This document shows, in pieces, positions 33,564-42,906 of a stretch of DNA of 56,597 bases. This DNA is from an uncultured Clostridium sp. (GTDB taxonomy: Bacteria > Bacillota > Clostridia > TANB77 > CAG-508), in the NCBI GenBank assembly GCA_900555075.1, contig USJO01000003.1, forward strand, positions 1 to 56,597. Reading direction: 5' to 3'. The position numbers and the translations under genes were made by a program. Within the stretch, counting starts at the first letter, position 1; each line of letters begins with the position of its first letter. The notes below the pieces were generated by a model. The model was not told where the DNA came from, did not search any database, and saw nothing but the letters and a program-made list of their open reading frames with translations.

Positions 33564-35763
33564 CATACTCAAATATATTAATTTTTAAGGCTTCTGGTTT
33601 AGGTAAGTCTTGTTTTATATTTATAATGTAGTTTTGCTTTTTCCCTTTTAGTTTTAAATCTAGTTTGTTTGTATCTATAAGTATTCCATCAGACACATTC
33701 ATTCCAAGTGGTAATGTATGGTTTGTATTGTTATAGTACATTATATTAGTTAAAGGAATACAGTTTGTTTTTTCTTTTAGAATAATTCTATATAAATTGG
33801 TTTCTTTTCCTTCCGCAAACTTTAATGCATCTTCCGGATTTATGTAAAACACATTAAGTCCATCATCTAAATATTCTGCTTTATATATTGGTATTTCTAT
33901 ACTATTTCTATATTTTTCAATACTCTCCTGTATGCCTTTAGATATACATTTAATCTTCTCTACATATTCCTGCATTGTTGTGTTTTCTTTTAGCTTTAAA
34001 ATTGCAAATTTATTTTTTTCATTCTCTCTATGTTTTATATTACCCAATGTCTTTACTTGATCACTAGAAGATAAAATACCTCCAAATATATCAAAAGTTA
34101 CTACACCTTCTGTATTTTGCATTTCTTCTTTTAGAGTAATTAGATGTTCTTCTGGAATTTTTTCTTTGTTTATAATTCTATTTATATCGTTTATAATCGG
34201 AGTAGTTGCTATATATATACTATCTGTTTCTTCTTTTGTAAATATTGCTCTTTGTTCTTTATCCATTTGCTTAGATACATCTTCAAAGTCTAATTCGTAA
34301 TTGAAAATTTTTTTCAGCTTTTTACTTGTATGAGTTTCTATTATACCTTCATTTAATTGTTGTGATTCATCCTTATTTGTAAATTTCCAAAATTCAAAAA
34401 TGCTTTTTTTGTGATTGTCTATTTCTTTTATATATTTAGTAGCATTTTTGATTTTTATTTTTAATATATCAATTCTTTTATTTAGTGCATTTATATCCAA
34501 TTCCAAGTCATTAATATTGTTTGTTTCTTGATCTAGTTTTGTATATAATGTTATTAATTCTTCTAAAGTATATACCTCTTTTATTTCTGTTCTTTCACAG
34601 TATTTTAACTTTGCTCCTTCTTCTTCTTCTGTTGTAGGAGTTTTACTTTCTCCTATTGTTTTTTTCTTGTATTTAATAAAATATTTTACTTTGCCGAAAA
34701 ATGTTTTTTTACATTCTAGAAAAGTAGAAATTTGCTTTTCTTTTTCGAAATATTCTTCGTCCAAACTTTTTGAAACCTTCTTTAAATTTTTAAGCTTTTT
34801 ATCAAGATTTATTTTTGTTTCCTTTGCTTTTATGATTTTCTCTAATCCATTTATATATTCTCTTTTTATAAATGGTATTAAATCTGCATAATCAATCTCT
34901 TTGTTTTTGAAATAGAAATGAATTGTTCCTTTTTTATCTAACTTTATATCAAATTTGTAATGATGAGAAAGTTGTGTTTCTAGTATAAACAGTACCTTTA
35001 ATAATTTGTAATAGTTTTCAGCCTGTCCCTGTTCCTTTAATTCTATCTTATATTCACTTTTTAGTGTGTCATATATTGTTGCTTTTCCAAGTATTTGAAT
35101 ACTCATATTATTTTGTTTATCATATACTTCATATATTAATGGCCAATCCTTTGTAAAGAAACATAAAAACTTTTCTATTTCCTCTATTTCTGAACTGTTT
35201 AGGTATTTATTACTATATTCGGCATAGCATATTGGTACAAAAATTTTTTGCTCTTTGTTTTCCAGTTGTTTTTTTATTAAATATAATAATGTTGTAGCTT
35301 CTGTTTCTTTAATTGGAGCAATCATAAAGTATTTCTTTGATATTTCTGAATAATGTATTTGCCATAAGTAATCTTTGGGATAACTTATACTGTATGGTAT
35401 GTTTTTGTTTAATTCTTTTTGTTCTATTTCCAAGTTTTCTAGTTCTTCAATTTGAAGTCCTTTAACAAGTTTTAAAAATTCTACATTTCTTTCTATATCC
35501 GCATCAGTATCTACACTTAAATATGCACCAATGGGCAATGCTTTTGCATATTTTTCCGTATAGTCTGTTAGTCTATGTGTTGGCGTTAGAAACAGCTCAA
35601 CATCATTTATATCAACATACTTATATACTTTATAATTTTTCTCATTGTAATTTTTATGAACTCCAAAATTAATTGGTTGGAAGAAGTTTAATTTATCTGG
35701 TATATTTTCTAAATCTAATCCAATAAATTTTAATTTTTCGGTTAAATTTTCATTAGTTTTCAA
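33553..35763 (-). CDS. Large protein of unknown function with central coiled coil
   Basis: 736 aa, soluble. Residues 1-300 are mixed alpha/beta; 300-480 are strongly helical and Lys/Glu-rich (coiled coil); 480-736 mixed again. No P-loop, membrane segment or catalytic motif stands out. Single-gene unit between spoIIP and rpmF with its own terminator. I do not recognise the family. Confidence 0.7.
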   Translation of the reverse strand: MKTNENLTEKLKFIGLDLENIPDKLNFFQPINFGVHKNYNEKNYKVYKYVDINDVELFLTPTHRLTDYTEKYAKALPIGAYLSVDTDADIERNVEFLKLVKGLQIEELENLEIEQKELNKNIPYSISYPKDYLWQIHYSEISKKYFMIAPIKETEATTLLYLIKKQLENKEQKIFVPICYAEYSNKYLNSSEIEEIEKFLCFFTKDWPLIYEVYDKQNNMSIQILGKATIYDTLKSEYKIELKEQGQAENYYKLLKVLFILETQLSHHYKFDIKLDKKGTIHFYFKNKEIDYADLIPFIKREYINGLEKIIKAKETKINLDKKLKNLKKVSKSLDEEYFEKEKQISTFLECKKTFFGKVKYFIKYKKKTIGESKTPTTEEEEGAKLKYCERTEIKEVYTLEELITLYTKLDQETNNINDLELDINALNKRIDILKIKIKNATKYIKEIDNHKKSIFEFWKFTNKDESQQLNEGIIETHTSKKLKKIFNYELDFEDVSKQMDKEQRAIFTKEETDSIYIATTPIINDINRIINKEKIPEEHLITLKEEMQNTEGVVTFDIFGGILSSSDQVKTLGNIKHRENEKNKFAILKLKENTTMQEYVEKIKCISKGIQESIEKYRNSIEIPIYKAEYLDDGLNVFYINPEDALKFAEGKETNLYRIILKEKTNCIPLTNIMYYNNTNHTLPLGMNVSDGILIDTNKLDLKLKGKKQNYIINIKQDLPKPEALKINIFEYEIC

Positions 35764-35833
35764 ATTATCTACCTCTCACATATTTTTTTGTAAGTATATC
35801 ATAAATGTACTATTTATTCAATAATTATTCAAT

Positions 35834-35863
35834 AAAAAAGATGCCTTATTCGGCATCTTTTTT
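35834..35863 (-). terminator. Terminator formed from the last rpmF codons
   Basis: 12-bp stem AAAAAAGATGCC / GGCATCTTTTTT; the stop lies in the loop and codons for K-K-D-A form one arm. Confidence 0.85.
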
Positions 35864-36028
35864 TATTACTTCTTTACCATCATAATATCCACAATTTGAG
35901 CAAACTCTGTGTGGCATTATTGGTTCATTGCAATGTTTACATTTTGATATGTTTGGTTCTTCTAATTTCCATGTTGATCTTTTGGTTCTTGTTCTTTCTT
36001 TTGACCATCTTCTTTTTGGTTGTGCCAT
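35846..36028 (-). CDS. rpmF: Ribosomal protein L32
   Basis: 60 aa. MAQPKRRWSKERTRTKRS opening and zinc-ribbon CKHC/CSNC pair, so the zinc-binding (C+) form. Component of the 50S subunit. Confidence 0.95.
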   Translation of the reverse strand: MAQPKRRWSKERTRTKRSTWKLEEPNISKCKHCNEPIMPHRVCSNCGYYDGKEVIKKDAE

Positions 36029-36141
36029 TTTTATTCCCTCCCTAACAGTACGATTATATATCTACAATATTTTAATTTTCAGCTACTAAACTAGTATACA
36101 AGGAATTTAGAGATTTGTCAAGTATTATGGTAAATTTTGTG

Positions 36142-36168
36142 AAAAAAATTGGCAGGTTTAACCCTGCC
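36142..36168 (-). terminator. Terminator after the Cys-rich gene
   Basis: GGCAGG / CCTGCC stem with 6-nt loop, minus-strand T-run. Confidence 0.8.
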
Positions 36169-36179
36169 ATTATATTTTT

Positions 36180-36614
36180 TTACTTGCACATTTCATTTTT
36201 ATCTTCATTACATTCTTTACATGGTTTAAATTCTTTACATTCTAGTTTTACACCTTTTAGGCATCTACCATGTTTTTTGCAATCTACACATTGTTTACAA
36301 TGCTTTACTCTATCTGCCCATATTTGAAGTTCATAGTCCTTGTCTGGACATAATGGTCCAAATACAAATTCTCCTTCTTTATCTGTAAATGTGTGTGATA
36401 CTGGTTTTCTTTCTTCTTTTCCATATTCGTAACATACCTCTATTAATTTAACTACTGCGTCTTCTACTGGTTCTTTGTAACAATCTCTTATTACTCCAAA
36501 TATTACGTCTCTGTTGTCCTCTGGTAAATTTATTTCTAAATCAAATTGTTTTCCTTTTTCTATAAAGCCATCTACCTTGATTTCACGACAGGGTTTCTTT
36601 TCTTCAAAATCCAT
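36180..36614 (-). CDS. Cys-rich protein with carboxypeptidase-regulatory-like fold
   Basis: 144 aa from ATG 36614 (GGTGG 9 nt upstream). Middle part (VIFGVIRDCYKEPVEDAVVKL... TDKEGEFVFGPL) has the pattern of a CarboxypepD_reg-like beta sandwich; the tail has repeated CKQC, CKKHGRC, CKEC pairs. May be a spore-coat or metal-binding protein; function unknown. Confidence 0.65.
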   Translation of the reverse strand: MDFEEKKPCREIKVDGFIEKGKQFDLEINLPEDNRDVIFGVIRDCYKEPVEDAVVKLIEVCYEYGKEERKPVSHTFTDKEGEFVFGPLCPDKDYELQIWADRVKHCKQCVDCKKHGRCLKGVKLECKEFKPCKECNEDKNEMCK

Positions 36615-36699
36615 TTTCTTCATCCACCTTTTTTATATTTTTATGCTTAAAGCATATCTAATATATTATATGAAGACGGGTGAAAATTGGTGACATATA

Positions 36700-37257
36700 T
36701 TATATGTTGTAAAAATATGTTGTTTCCATATCTGCTTCATGTAACAATAATGCTAATGGATATTTTTTAAAGGCTTGACCAAGTGTTCCATACACTTCTT
36801 TTGGTTCAGAAAATCCCATATGCCAACGAATTGCGTACTTTTCTTCATTTGTTAATTTTATATATTCCGTAAGCATCATTACTGATTTTTCTCCATGTCC
36901 ATATGGAATTGTATCCTCTATTGTGTAATATGGCACTTTCTCCCATTCACCTTTTGCATTTTTTGCATTTCTATAATCCTCTTTATAAAAGTTTACTTTG
37001 CATATATCATGCAATATTGTTACTATTGTTAATGTTTCTTCACTTACATCTAGTTTGTGAAATTCAACTTTCTTTTTTAGTATTTCATATACTTTGTAAC
37101 TATGTTCTGCTAATCCACCTTTATATGCACCATGGAATTTTGTGCTTGCTGGTGCTGTAAAATAATCTGATTTTTCTAAAAATTCTATTAAATCAGTTAT
37201 TCCTGGTCTATTTATTTTGTTTAATAATTCTTTTATTTTGACTTTTACTTCACTCAT
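36700..37257 (-). CDS. HD-domain phosphohydrolase
   Basis: 185 aa. HD superfamily metal ligands visible: His in AEHSYKVY, HD in TILHDICKV, His in IPYGHGEKS, Asp in HEADMETT. Likely metal-dependent phosphohydrolase acting on nucleotides or RNA. Related to the HD part of YhaM-like proteins but lacks the OB-fold. Confidence 0.8.
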   Translation of the reverse strand: MSEVKVKIKELLNKINRPGITDLIEFLEKSDYFTAPASTKFHGAYKGGLAEHSYKVYEILKKKVEFHKLDVSEETLTIVTILHDICKVNFYKEDYRNAKNAKGEWEKVPYYTIEDTIPYGHGEKSVMMLTEYIKLTNEEKYAIRWHMGFSEPKEVYGTLGQAFKKYPLALLLHEADMETTYFYNI

Positions 37258-37338
37258 TTTATACCTCTTTCATTGAATAACCTTAAGGTTGTTACATTAC
37301 TAAAATTAGGTGGGTTTAATTCCCACCACTATATAATT

Positions 37339-38661
37339 TTATGCTGTCTCTGTATTACGTGGAAGTTTTGCTTTTCTCTTTCTAATTATTCCTCTTCTAG
37401 GATCAACTTCCTCTTCTTTACATAGTTCTAGTATTGGTGGTGCCTTTTTTTCTACTGTATCATGAGTTATTACACATTTTTCAATTCTTAAATTGCTTGG
37501 CACATCAAACATTATGTCTCTCATTATCTCTTCAATAATTGCTCTTAGTCCTCTTGCTCCTGTATTTCTTTCTATTGCTTTGTCTACTATTGCATCTAGA
37601 GCTTTTGGTTCAAATTCTAACTCTACTCCATCTAATTCTAACAATTTTTTATATTGTTTTATTAACGCATTTTTTGGTTTTGTTACAATTTCTTTTAGGG
37701 CTTCCTTATCTAATTCTTGAAGTGTTGCTATAATTGGTAATCTTCCTACAAATTCTGGGATTAAACCAAATTTTAATAAATCTTGAGGTAATAATTGTTC
37801 AAATATTTTATATTTATCATATAAATCCTTCTTGCTTTCTATTTGTGCTCCAAATCCCAATGATTTCTTATTTGTTCTATCTTTAATAATCTTTTCTAAT
37901 CCTTCAAAAGCTCCTCCACATATAAATAATATGTTTGAGGTGTCTATTTGAATAAATTCTTGATGTGGATGTTTTCTTCCTCCTTGTGGTGGAACTGATG
38001 CTACTGTTCCTTCAACTATTTTTAGTAATGCTTGTTGTACTCCTTCACCACTTACATCCCTTGTTATTGAAGGGTTTTCAGATTTTCTTGTTATCTTATC
38101 AATTTCATCTATATATATAATCCCTTTTTGAGCTTTTGCTATATCAAATTCAGCATTTTGTATAAGTTTTAGAAGTATGTTTTCAACATCTTCTCCAACA
38201 TATCCTGCTTCTGTAAGGGTTGTAGCATCTGCTATTGCAAATGGAACGTTTAATACTCTAGCTAGTGTTTGTGCTAAAAGAGTTTTACCACAACCTGTTG
38301 GACCTAAAAGTAAAATATTGCTTTTCTGTATTTCAACATCATCTATAATCTCTTTGCAATTAATTCTCTTGTAATGGTTATATACTGCTACTGCTAATGT
38401 CTTCTTAGCTTCATTTTGACCTATTACATATTCATCTAAAACAGCCTTAATTTCAGCTGGAGTAGGTATTTCTTCTGTCTTAACATCTTCATAGCCTAAA
38501 TCTTCATCATAAATTTCGTTTTCAATTATATTATTGCAAACATTAATACATTCATCACAAATGTATACTGATTTTGGTCCTGCAATAAGTTTTTTAACCA
38601 TTTCTTGTGCTTTGCCACAAAATGAACATCTTATTTCATTTACATCTTTTTTATTTGCCAT
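37339..38661 (-). CDS. clpX: ClpX, ATP-dependent unfoldase of the ClpXP protease
   Basis: 440 aa. N-terminal zinc domain (CSFCGKAQ and CDECINVC), Walker A GPTGCGKT near 116, Walker B IYIDEIDK, IGF-like loop LGFGAQ, sensor-2 GARGLRA. Feeds substrates to ClpP encoded upstream on the same strand. Confidence 0.97.
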   Translation of the reverse strand: MANKKDVNEIRCSFCGKAQEMVKKLIAGPKSVYICDECINVCNNIIENEIYDEDLGYEDVKTEEIPTPAEIKAVLDEYVIGQNEAKKTLAVAVYNHYKRINCKEIIDDVEIQKSNILLLGPTGCGKTLLAQTLARVLNVPFAIADATTLTEAGYVGEDVENILLKLIQNAEFDIAKAQKGIIYIDEIDKITRKSENPSITRDVSGEGVQQALLKIVEGTVASVPPQGGRKHPHQEFIQIDTSNILFICGGAFEGLEKIIKDRTNKKSLGFGAQIESKKDLYDKYKIFEQLLPQDLLKFGLIPEFVGRLPIIATLQELDKEALKEIVTKPKNALIKQYKKLLELDGVELEFEPKALDAIVDKAIERNTGARGLRAIIEEIMRDIMFDVPSNLRIEKCVITHDTVEKKAPPILELCKEEEVDPRRGIIRKRKAKLPRNTETA

Positions 38662-38727
38662 TTGTTATTTCCTTTCTTTAAAACACAATTTTTTTATACT
38701 GGCGAGCAATGTTTACCACTAAATTAT

Positions 38728-39327
38728 TTACTTCCTGTAATCTAGTATACCATCTATTAATCCATATTTTAGCGCTTCTTCAGCTGTCATATAGTGGTCT
38801 CTCTCTGTGTCTTTTTCAATTTGCTCTAGACTTTGACCTGTCTTTTCACTTAATAATTTATTTAACTTTTCTCTTGTCTTTACCATATGGTCTGCATGTA
38901 TTTTTATTTCTGTTGTTTGACCTGCTAAGCCTCCTGAAATTAATGGTTGATGAATTAATACTTCTGCATTTGGTGTTGCAAATCTTTTTCCTTTTGTTCC
39001 ACAAGCTAGAAGTACTGAACCCATACTTGCAGCTAAACCAACACATATTGTTGAAACTGGGCATTTAATGTAATTCATTGTATCTACAATTGCCATTCCG
39101 TCTGTTATAGAACCTCCCGGGCTATTTATATAAAATGATATCTCTTTATCTGGGTCTTCTGATTCTAAAAATAACATTTGTGCTACTACTAAACTAGCTG
39201 TTACATGATTTACATCTTCACTTAAGAATATTATTCTATCCTTTAGAAGTCTTGAGAATATATCATATGATCTTTCTCCTCTACTTGTTTGTTCAATTAC
39301 ATAAGGTACTAAACTATTTTTTTCCAT
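38728..39327 (-). CDS. clpP: ClpP protease proteolytic subunit
   Basis: 199 aa. Catalytic Ser in GLAASMGSVLL near 97, His in EVLIHQPL near 122, Asp in ERDHYMTAEEA near 171. Operon order tig-clpP-clpX is conserved in bacteria. Confidence 0.97.
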   Translation of the reverse strand: MEKNSLVPYVIEQTSRGERSYDIFSRLLKDRIIFLSEDVNHVTASLVVAQMLFLESEDPDKEISFYINSPGGSITDGMAIVDTMNYIKCPVSTICVGLAASMGSVLLACGTKGKRFATPNAEVLIHQPLISGGLAGQTTEIKIHADHMVKTREKLNKLLSEKTGQSLEQIEKDTERDHYMTAEEALKYGLIDGILDYRK

Positions 39328-39396
39328 ATTATCAAATCCTTTCTATTTATGTAAAATAGGGACTAACTACATAGGTGCTAGCCCCTGTAAATATGC

Positions 39397-40683
39397 CTAT
39401 TTTATTTTAGCATTATCTACAATATACTGAATTGTTTTTTCTGTTTTTATCGATTCTTCTACGTACTTTATTAGTTGTGCATTTTCTTTAATCTCTTCTT
39501 CTTTTTTTCCGTAAATATCTGCCATTTCTTTAATTTTTGTTTCAACTTCTTCTTTTGTAGCTTCTATTTCTGCGTCCTTCATTATTGCTTCTAATACTAA
39601 ATTTCTCTTAACTTGTTTTTTTGCTTCTTCTTTATATTCATCTCTAAATTCTTGTTTGGTCTTTCCAATCATTTGTAGATATTGGTCTAACTTCATTCCT
39701 TGATAGCTTAATCTTGATGATATGTCTTGCTCCATATTATCAATTTGTGTTTCAATCATTCCACTTGGAATATCTACTTTAGAGGCCTTGCAAACCTCTT
39801 CTATAGCATTATCCTCTGTTTCGAATTTTGCTTTTGAGGTATTTGCTTTTTCTAATTTTTCTCTAATAGATTTTTTCCATTCATCTAATGTATCAAATTC
39901 GCTTGCATCTTTTGCAAATTCGTCATTTATTTCAGGTAATTCTTTTTTCTTTATTTCATGTAATTTGATTTTAAATATTGCTTCTTTTCCTTCTAGTTCT
40001 TTTGCTGGATAATCTTTTGGGAAGGTAACTTTTATATCTCTATCTTCATCAATTTTCATTCCTATTATTTGCTCTTCAAAACCTGGTATAAATTTTCCAC
40101 TTCCTATTTCTAATTCGTGATTTTCTGCTTTTCCACCTTCAAATGCTTTACCATCAATAAATCCTTCAAAATCGATTATTGTTATATCTCCATTTTCTAC
40201 AGCTCTATCTTCAACTGATACTAATCTTGCATTATGTTCTGCAATATGTTCTAGTTCATGATTTACATCTTCGTCAGATACATTATACTCTACTTTTTTT
40301 AATTCTATACCTTTATATTTTCCTAAAGTTACTTCTGGTTTCGTTTGTACAACTGCAGTGAATATTAAATCTTTTCCAGCTTCAATTTGTATTATATCAA
40401 TTTTTGGCTTACTTACTGCTTCAATTTTATTATCTTCTAATCCTTTTGCATAAACTTCTCCTGCTATCTCATTAAAAGCATCTTCATAGAATATTTGTAT
40501 TCCATATGTTTTTTCTACCATTTTAAAAGGAGCTTTACCTTTTCTAAAGCCTGGTATATTAAAATATTTTGCGTTTTTCTTGTATACATCTTGTATAGCT
40601 TCATCAAATTTTTGAGCTTCAACTGTAAATTCTAGTTTGATTTCATTTGCTTTATTCTCTACCTTTTCTACTTTTACTTTCAT
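39397..40683 (-). CDS. tig: Trigger factor
   Basis: 428 aa ribosome-associated chaperone. Ribosome-binding signature GFRKGKAPF near 45, FKBP-type PPIase domain (about 150-240), helical C-terminal arms. First gene of the tig-clpP-clpX cluster. Confidence 0.96.
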   Translation of the reverse strand: MKVKVEKVENKANEIKLEFTVEAQKFDEAIQDVYKKNAKYFNIPGFRKGKAPFKMVEKTYGIQIFYEDAFNEIAGEVYAKGLEDNKIEAVSKPKIDIIQIEAGKDLIFTAVVQTKPEVTLGKYKGIELKKVEYNVSDEDVNHELEHIAEHNARLVSVEDRAVENGDITIIDFEGFIDGKAFEGGKAENHELEIGSGKFIPGFEEQIIGMKIDEDRDIKVTFPKDYPAKELEGKEAIFKIKLHEIKKKELPEINDEFAKDASEFDTLDEWKKSIREKLEKANTSKAKFETEDNAIEEVCKASKVDIPSGMIETQIDNMEQDISSRLSYQGMKLDQYLQMIGKTKQEFRDEYKEEAKKQVKRNLVLEAIMKDAEIEATKEEVETKIKEMADIYGKKEEEIKENAQLIKYVEESIKTEKTIQYIVDNAKIK

Positions 40684-40840
40684 TGTTTAAATTCAATCCT
40701 TTCTGTTTGCTAAAATTAACTATATTATTATATCATAAATTATGTGATTTGCAAGTAGTTTGGATAATTATTTTGATATTTGCATTTTATGTTAATTTCT
40801 GGTATAATTTTATTATAAATACCTTAATGGGAGGTTTATT

Positions 40841-41119
40841 ATGTTCATGTGTGATAAAACGCTTGATGTTGTTGGTCGGGTTTCTATTCCTTTAGAGTTT
40901 GTAAGACGTGCAGGTTTAGAGTTTGGAGAAATATGCCTTTGTGAGGAAAAGAATTCTCCTGATATGTTAGCTGTAAAAAACACTTCAGATGTTACAGATG
41001 AAGACTCTATTGTAGCTATAAAAACTCTAGATTCAAAAGGTCGATTCTATTACAGGGGCAACTTTAAACGTTATAGAATTATCTTAAAAGCCGGACAAAT
41101 CTATCTTGTCACACTTTAA
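40841..41119 (+). CDS. SpoVT/AbrB-type transcriptional regulator
   Basis: 92 aa. An AbrB-like swapped-hairpin motif (LDVVGRVSIPLEFVRRAGL) opens the protein and a second, weaker copy (TLDSKGRFYYRGNFKRYRI) follows, so it may be a two-motif protein rather than a single AbrB unit. GGGAGG precedes the ATG. Divergent from tig, ended by a strong terminator. Confidence 0.75.
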   Translation: MFMCDKTLDVVGRVSIPLEFVRRAGLEFGEICLCEEKNSPDMLAVKNTSDVTDEDSIVAIKTLDSKGRFYYRGNFKRYRIILKAGQIYLVTL

Positions 41120-41122
41120 CAA

Positions 41123-41156
41123 AAAGTTGTGAGTTTTTAATAAAACTCACAACTTT
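41123..41156 (+). terminator. Terminator after the AbrB-like gene
   Basis: 15-bp perfect stem AAAGTTGTGAGTTTT / AAAACTCACAACTTT. Confidence 0.88.
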
Positions 41157-41186
41157 CTATTTAAAAATGTTTAAAATTTAAAGTCT

Positions 41187-42077
41187 CTATTTCTTTTTTA
41201 GAACTCTTTTTAGAAGTTCTAATCCCACTATTATTGCTCCACCTATTACAAAAAATACTATGTTAAAACTTGAAGGTGTCATAATAGGTTGAGGCTCCTT
41301 CAATGTTGCAGGTCCTACTACAATTGAATAAATTGAGCCTATCATTAAACCTAAAATCGCATATACAGTTTGTGAACGATGTTTTTCTAAACATTTTCTT
41401 GCAATCTTTGCAAATATCATAACTCCAAAGATTATTCCAAAACCAAATATTATTAAACTTGGTAATACTGAAAAATCAAAGTGTATAAATGCTTTTACAT
41501 TATTCATAATTGGTATGTAAATTCCAAATATAAGTAATATAGTTGAGCCTGATATTCCTGGAAGAATCATTGCTGAAATTGCTATCATTGCAACTGCAAA
41601 AATATAAACCGCTGTACCTATATTTATTTCTTGTAAATTGATATTAAGATTAGCATTTGTACTTACAAGTGTAATTGCAACCACTAGAGCAATTCCAAGT
41701 ATTGCAAATATATTGTTTTTGTATTTTCCTTTTATAACCTCTAATTCTTCTTTTGCTACAAGAGGTATTGCAAAAATTATAAATCCAAGAAATAATGAGC
41801 TCATTTCATATATTTTTGTACTAAATAATTCAGACAGAATACTTGCTGCCAAAACAAAACCTATAGCCCAACCAAGTAGTATTTTCAGTAGGTAAATAGC
41901 CGCATGCTTCTTTGCCTCCCAGTTTCCTCTAAAAATATCATCAAGCGAATTTATAAAATTATCATAAAAACCAAGTACAAATGCAACAGTTCCTCCAGAT
42001 ACTCCAGGCACACTATCAGCTAAAGCCATACAAAATCCATTAATAAAATTTGTTATAATCTCCTTTAATTTCTTCAT
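41187..42077 (-). CDS. DUF368 membrane protein (PopT-type polyprenyl-phosphate transporter)
   Basis: 296 aa, about 8-9 spans. Signature ADSVPGVSGGTVAF at 20-33 and its repeat MILPGISGSTILLIFG near 165 define DUF368, shown in other bacteria to recycle undecaprenyl phosphate across the membrane. The internal repeat gives an inverted-topology transporter. Confidence 0.88.
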   Translation of the reverse strand: MKKLKEIITNFINGFCMALADSVPGVSGGTVAFVLGFYDNFINSLDDIFRGNWEAKKHAAIYLLKILLGWAIGFVLAASILSELFSTKIYEMSSLFLGFIIFAIPLVAKEELEVIKGKYKNNIFAILGIALVVAITLVSTNANLNINLQEINIGTAVYIFAVAMIAISAMILPGISGSTILLIFGIYIPIMNNVKAFIHFDFSVLPSLIIFGFGIIFGVMIFAKIARKCLEKHRSQTVYAILGLMIGSIYSIVVGPATLKEPQPIMTPSSFNIVFFVIGGAIIVGLELLKRVLKKK

Positions 42078-42165
42078 TTAATATCCCCTCTATATAGGAT
42101 TGCCTGTTTAGGCAATCCTAAGTAAATTTTTCGTTCTACACTATTTATTAATTGTTCATTAAACA

Positions 42166-42906
42166 CTAAAAATAGTCTACTACATCTATCCAATTCATTA
42201 AAAATGCTTTTTCCTCTTCACTAGATTTAGATAAGTGTGCAGCTGCAACTATTGGTATCCATTTTTGAATATATTTTTTATCTGTTTTTGATTTCTCTGC
42301 AAATTTGTTTAAATACATTTCTGCTTCTTCTTTTTTATTATCTAAATGAAATAGCAAAAATGTTCTGGCTACATCTGCTGAGCTATTCCCCTGTGTTACG
42401 TGTGCCCAATCTATTACAAATACTGTTCCATCATTTTTTATAATCACATTGCTTGGGTTAAAATCTCCATGACATACCATATTGTGTTTTGGCATACTTT
42501 CTAGTCTTGTATTTAAGTCAAACTTTATTGTATCATTTAAATTTGTTTCTTCTATTTTTCTTTTCATTTTATCTTTTAGTTTGTTTAGCATTGGTGCTTT
42601 TTTTGATAATATGTTTAATTGAACATCTATAAATAAATTCATATATTCTTCGCGTTTATCTGGATTTTCCTTCATTAATTGTTCCAGGTTCTTCCCTTCG
42701 ATATATTCTGAAACTAATGCCCATCTATTGTCTATTTTTGTTACCTCCAAAAGTTTTGGAATATTTAAACTAGTCTCTTCAACTCTTGCTTGGTTAAGTG
42801 CCTCATTTAAAATATTTGATTTTGGATAGTCTTCAATAAATAGTTTAATTGCTTTATTATTGTCTCTATATACTGTTTTTGTTTTTCTTTCAGCTAATAT
42901 CTCCAC
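42166..42906 (-). CDS. Phosphotransferase (APH/choline-kinase family)
   Basis: 246 aa, GTG start sharing its G with the adhE stop, so translation is coupled. Catalytic loop HGDFNPSNVI near 145 and metal-binding VIDWAH near 165 identify the aminoglycoside phosphotransferase fold. Substrate unknown; the coupling to adhE is unusual. Confidence 0.85.
   Translation of the reverse strand: MEILAERKTKTVYRDNNKAIKLFIEDYPKSNILNEALNQARVEETSLNIPKLLEVTKIDNRWALVSEYIEGKNLEQLMKENPDKREEYMNLFIDVQLNILSKKAPMLNKLKDKMKRKIEETNLNDTIKFDLNTRLESMPKHNMVCHGDFNPSNVIIKNDGTVFVIDWAHVTQGNSSADVARTFLLFHLDNKKEEAEMYLNKFAEKSKTDKKYIQKWIPIVAAAHLSKSSEEEKAFLMNWIDVVDYF

Noticed and set aside
36371..36371. Possible riboswitch or T-box in minus-strand leaders
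   Set aside because: No conserved T-box, SAM, TPP or FMN core recognised in any leader of the window.
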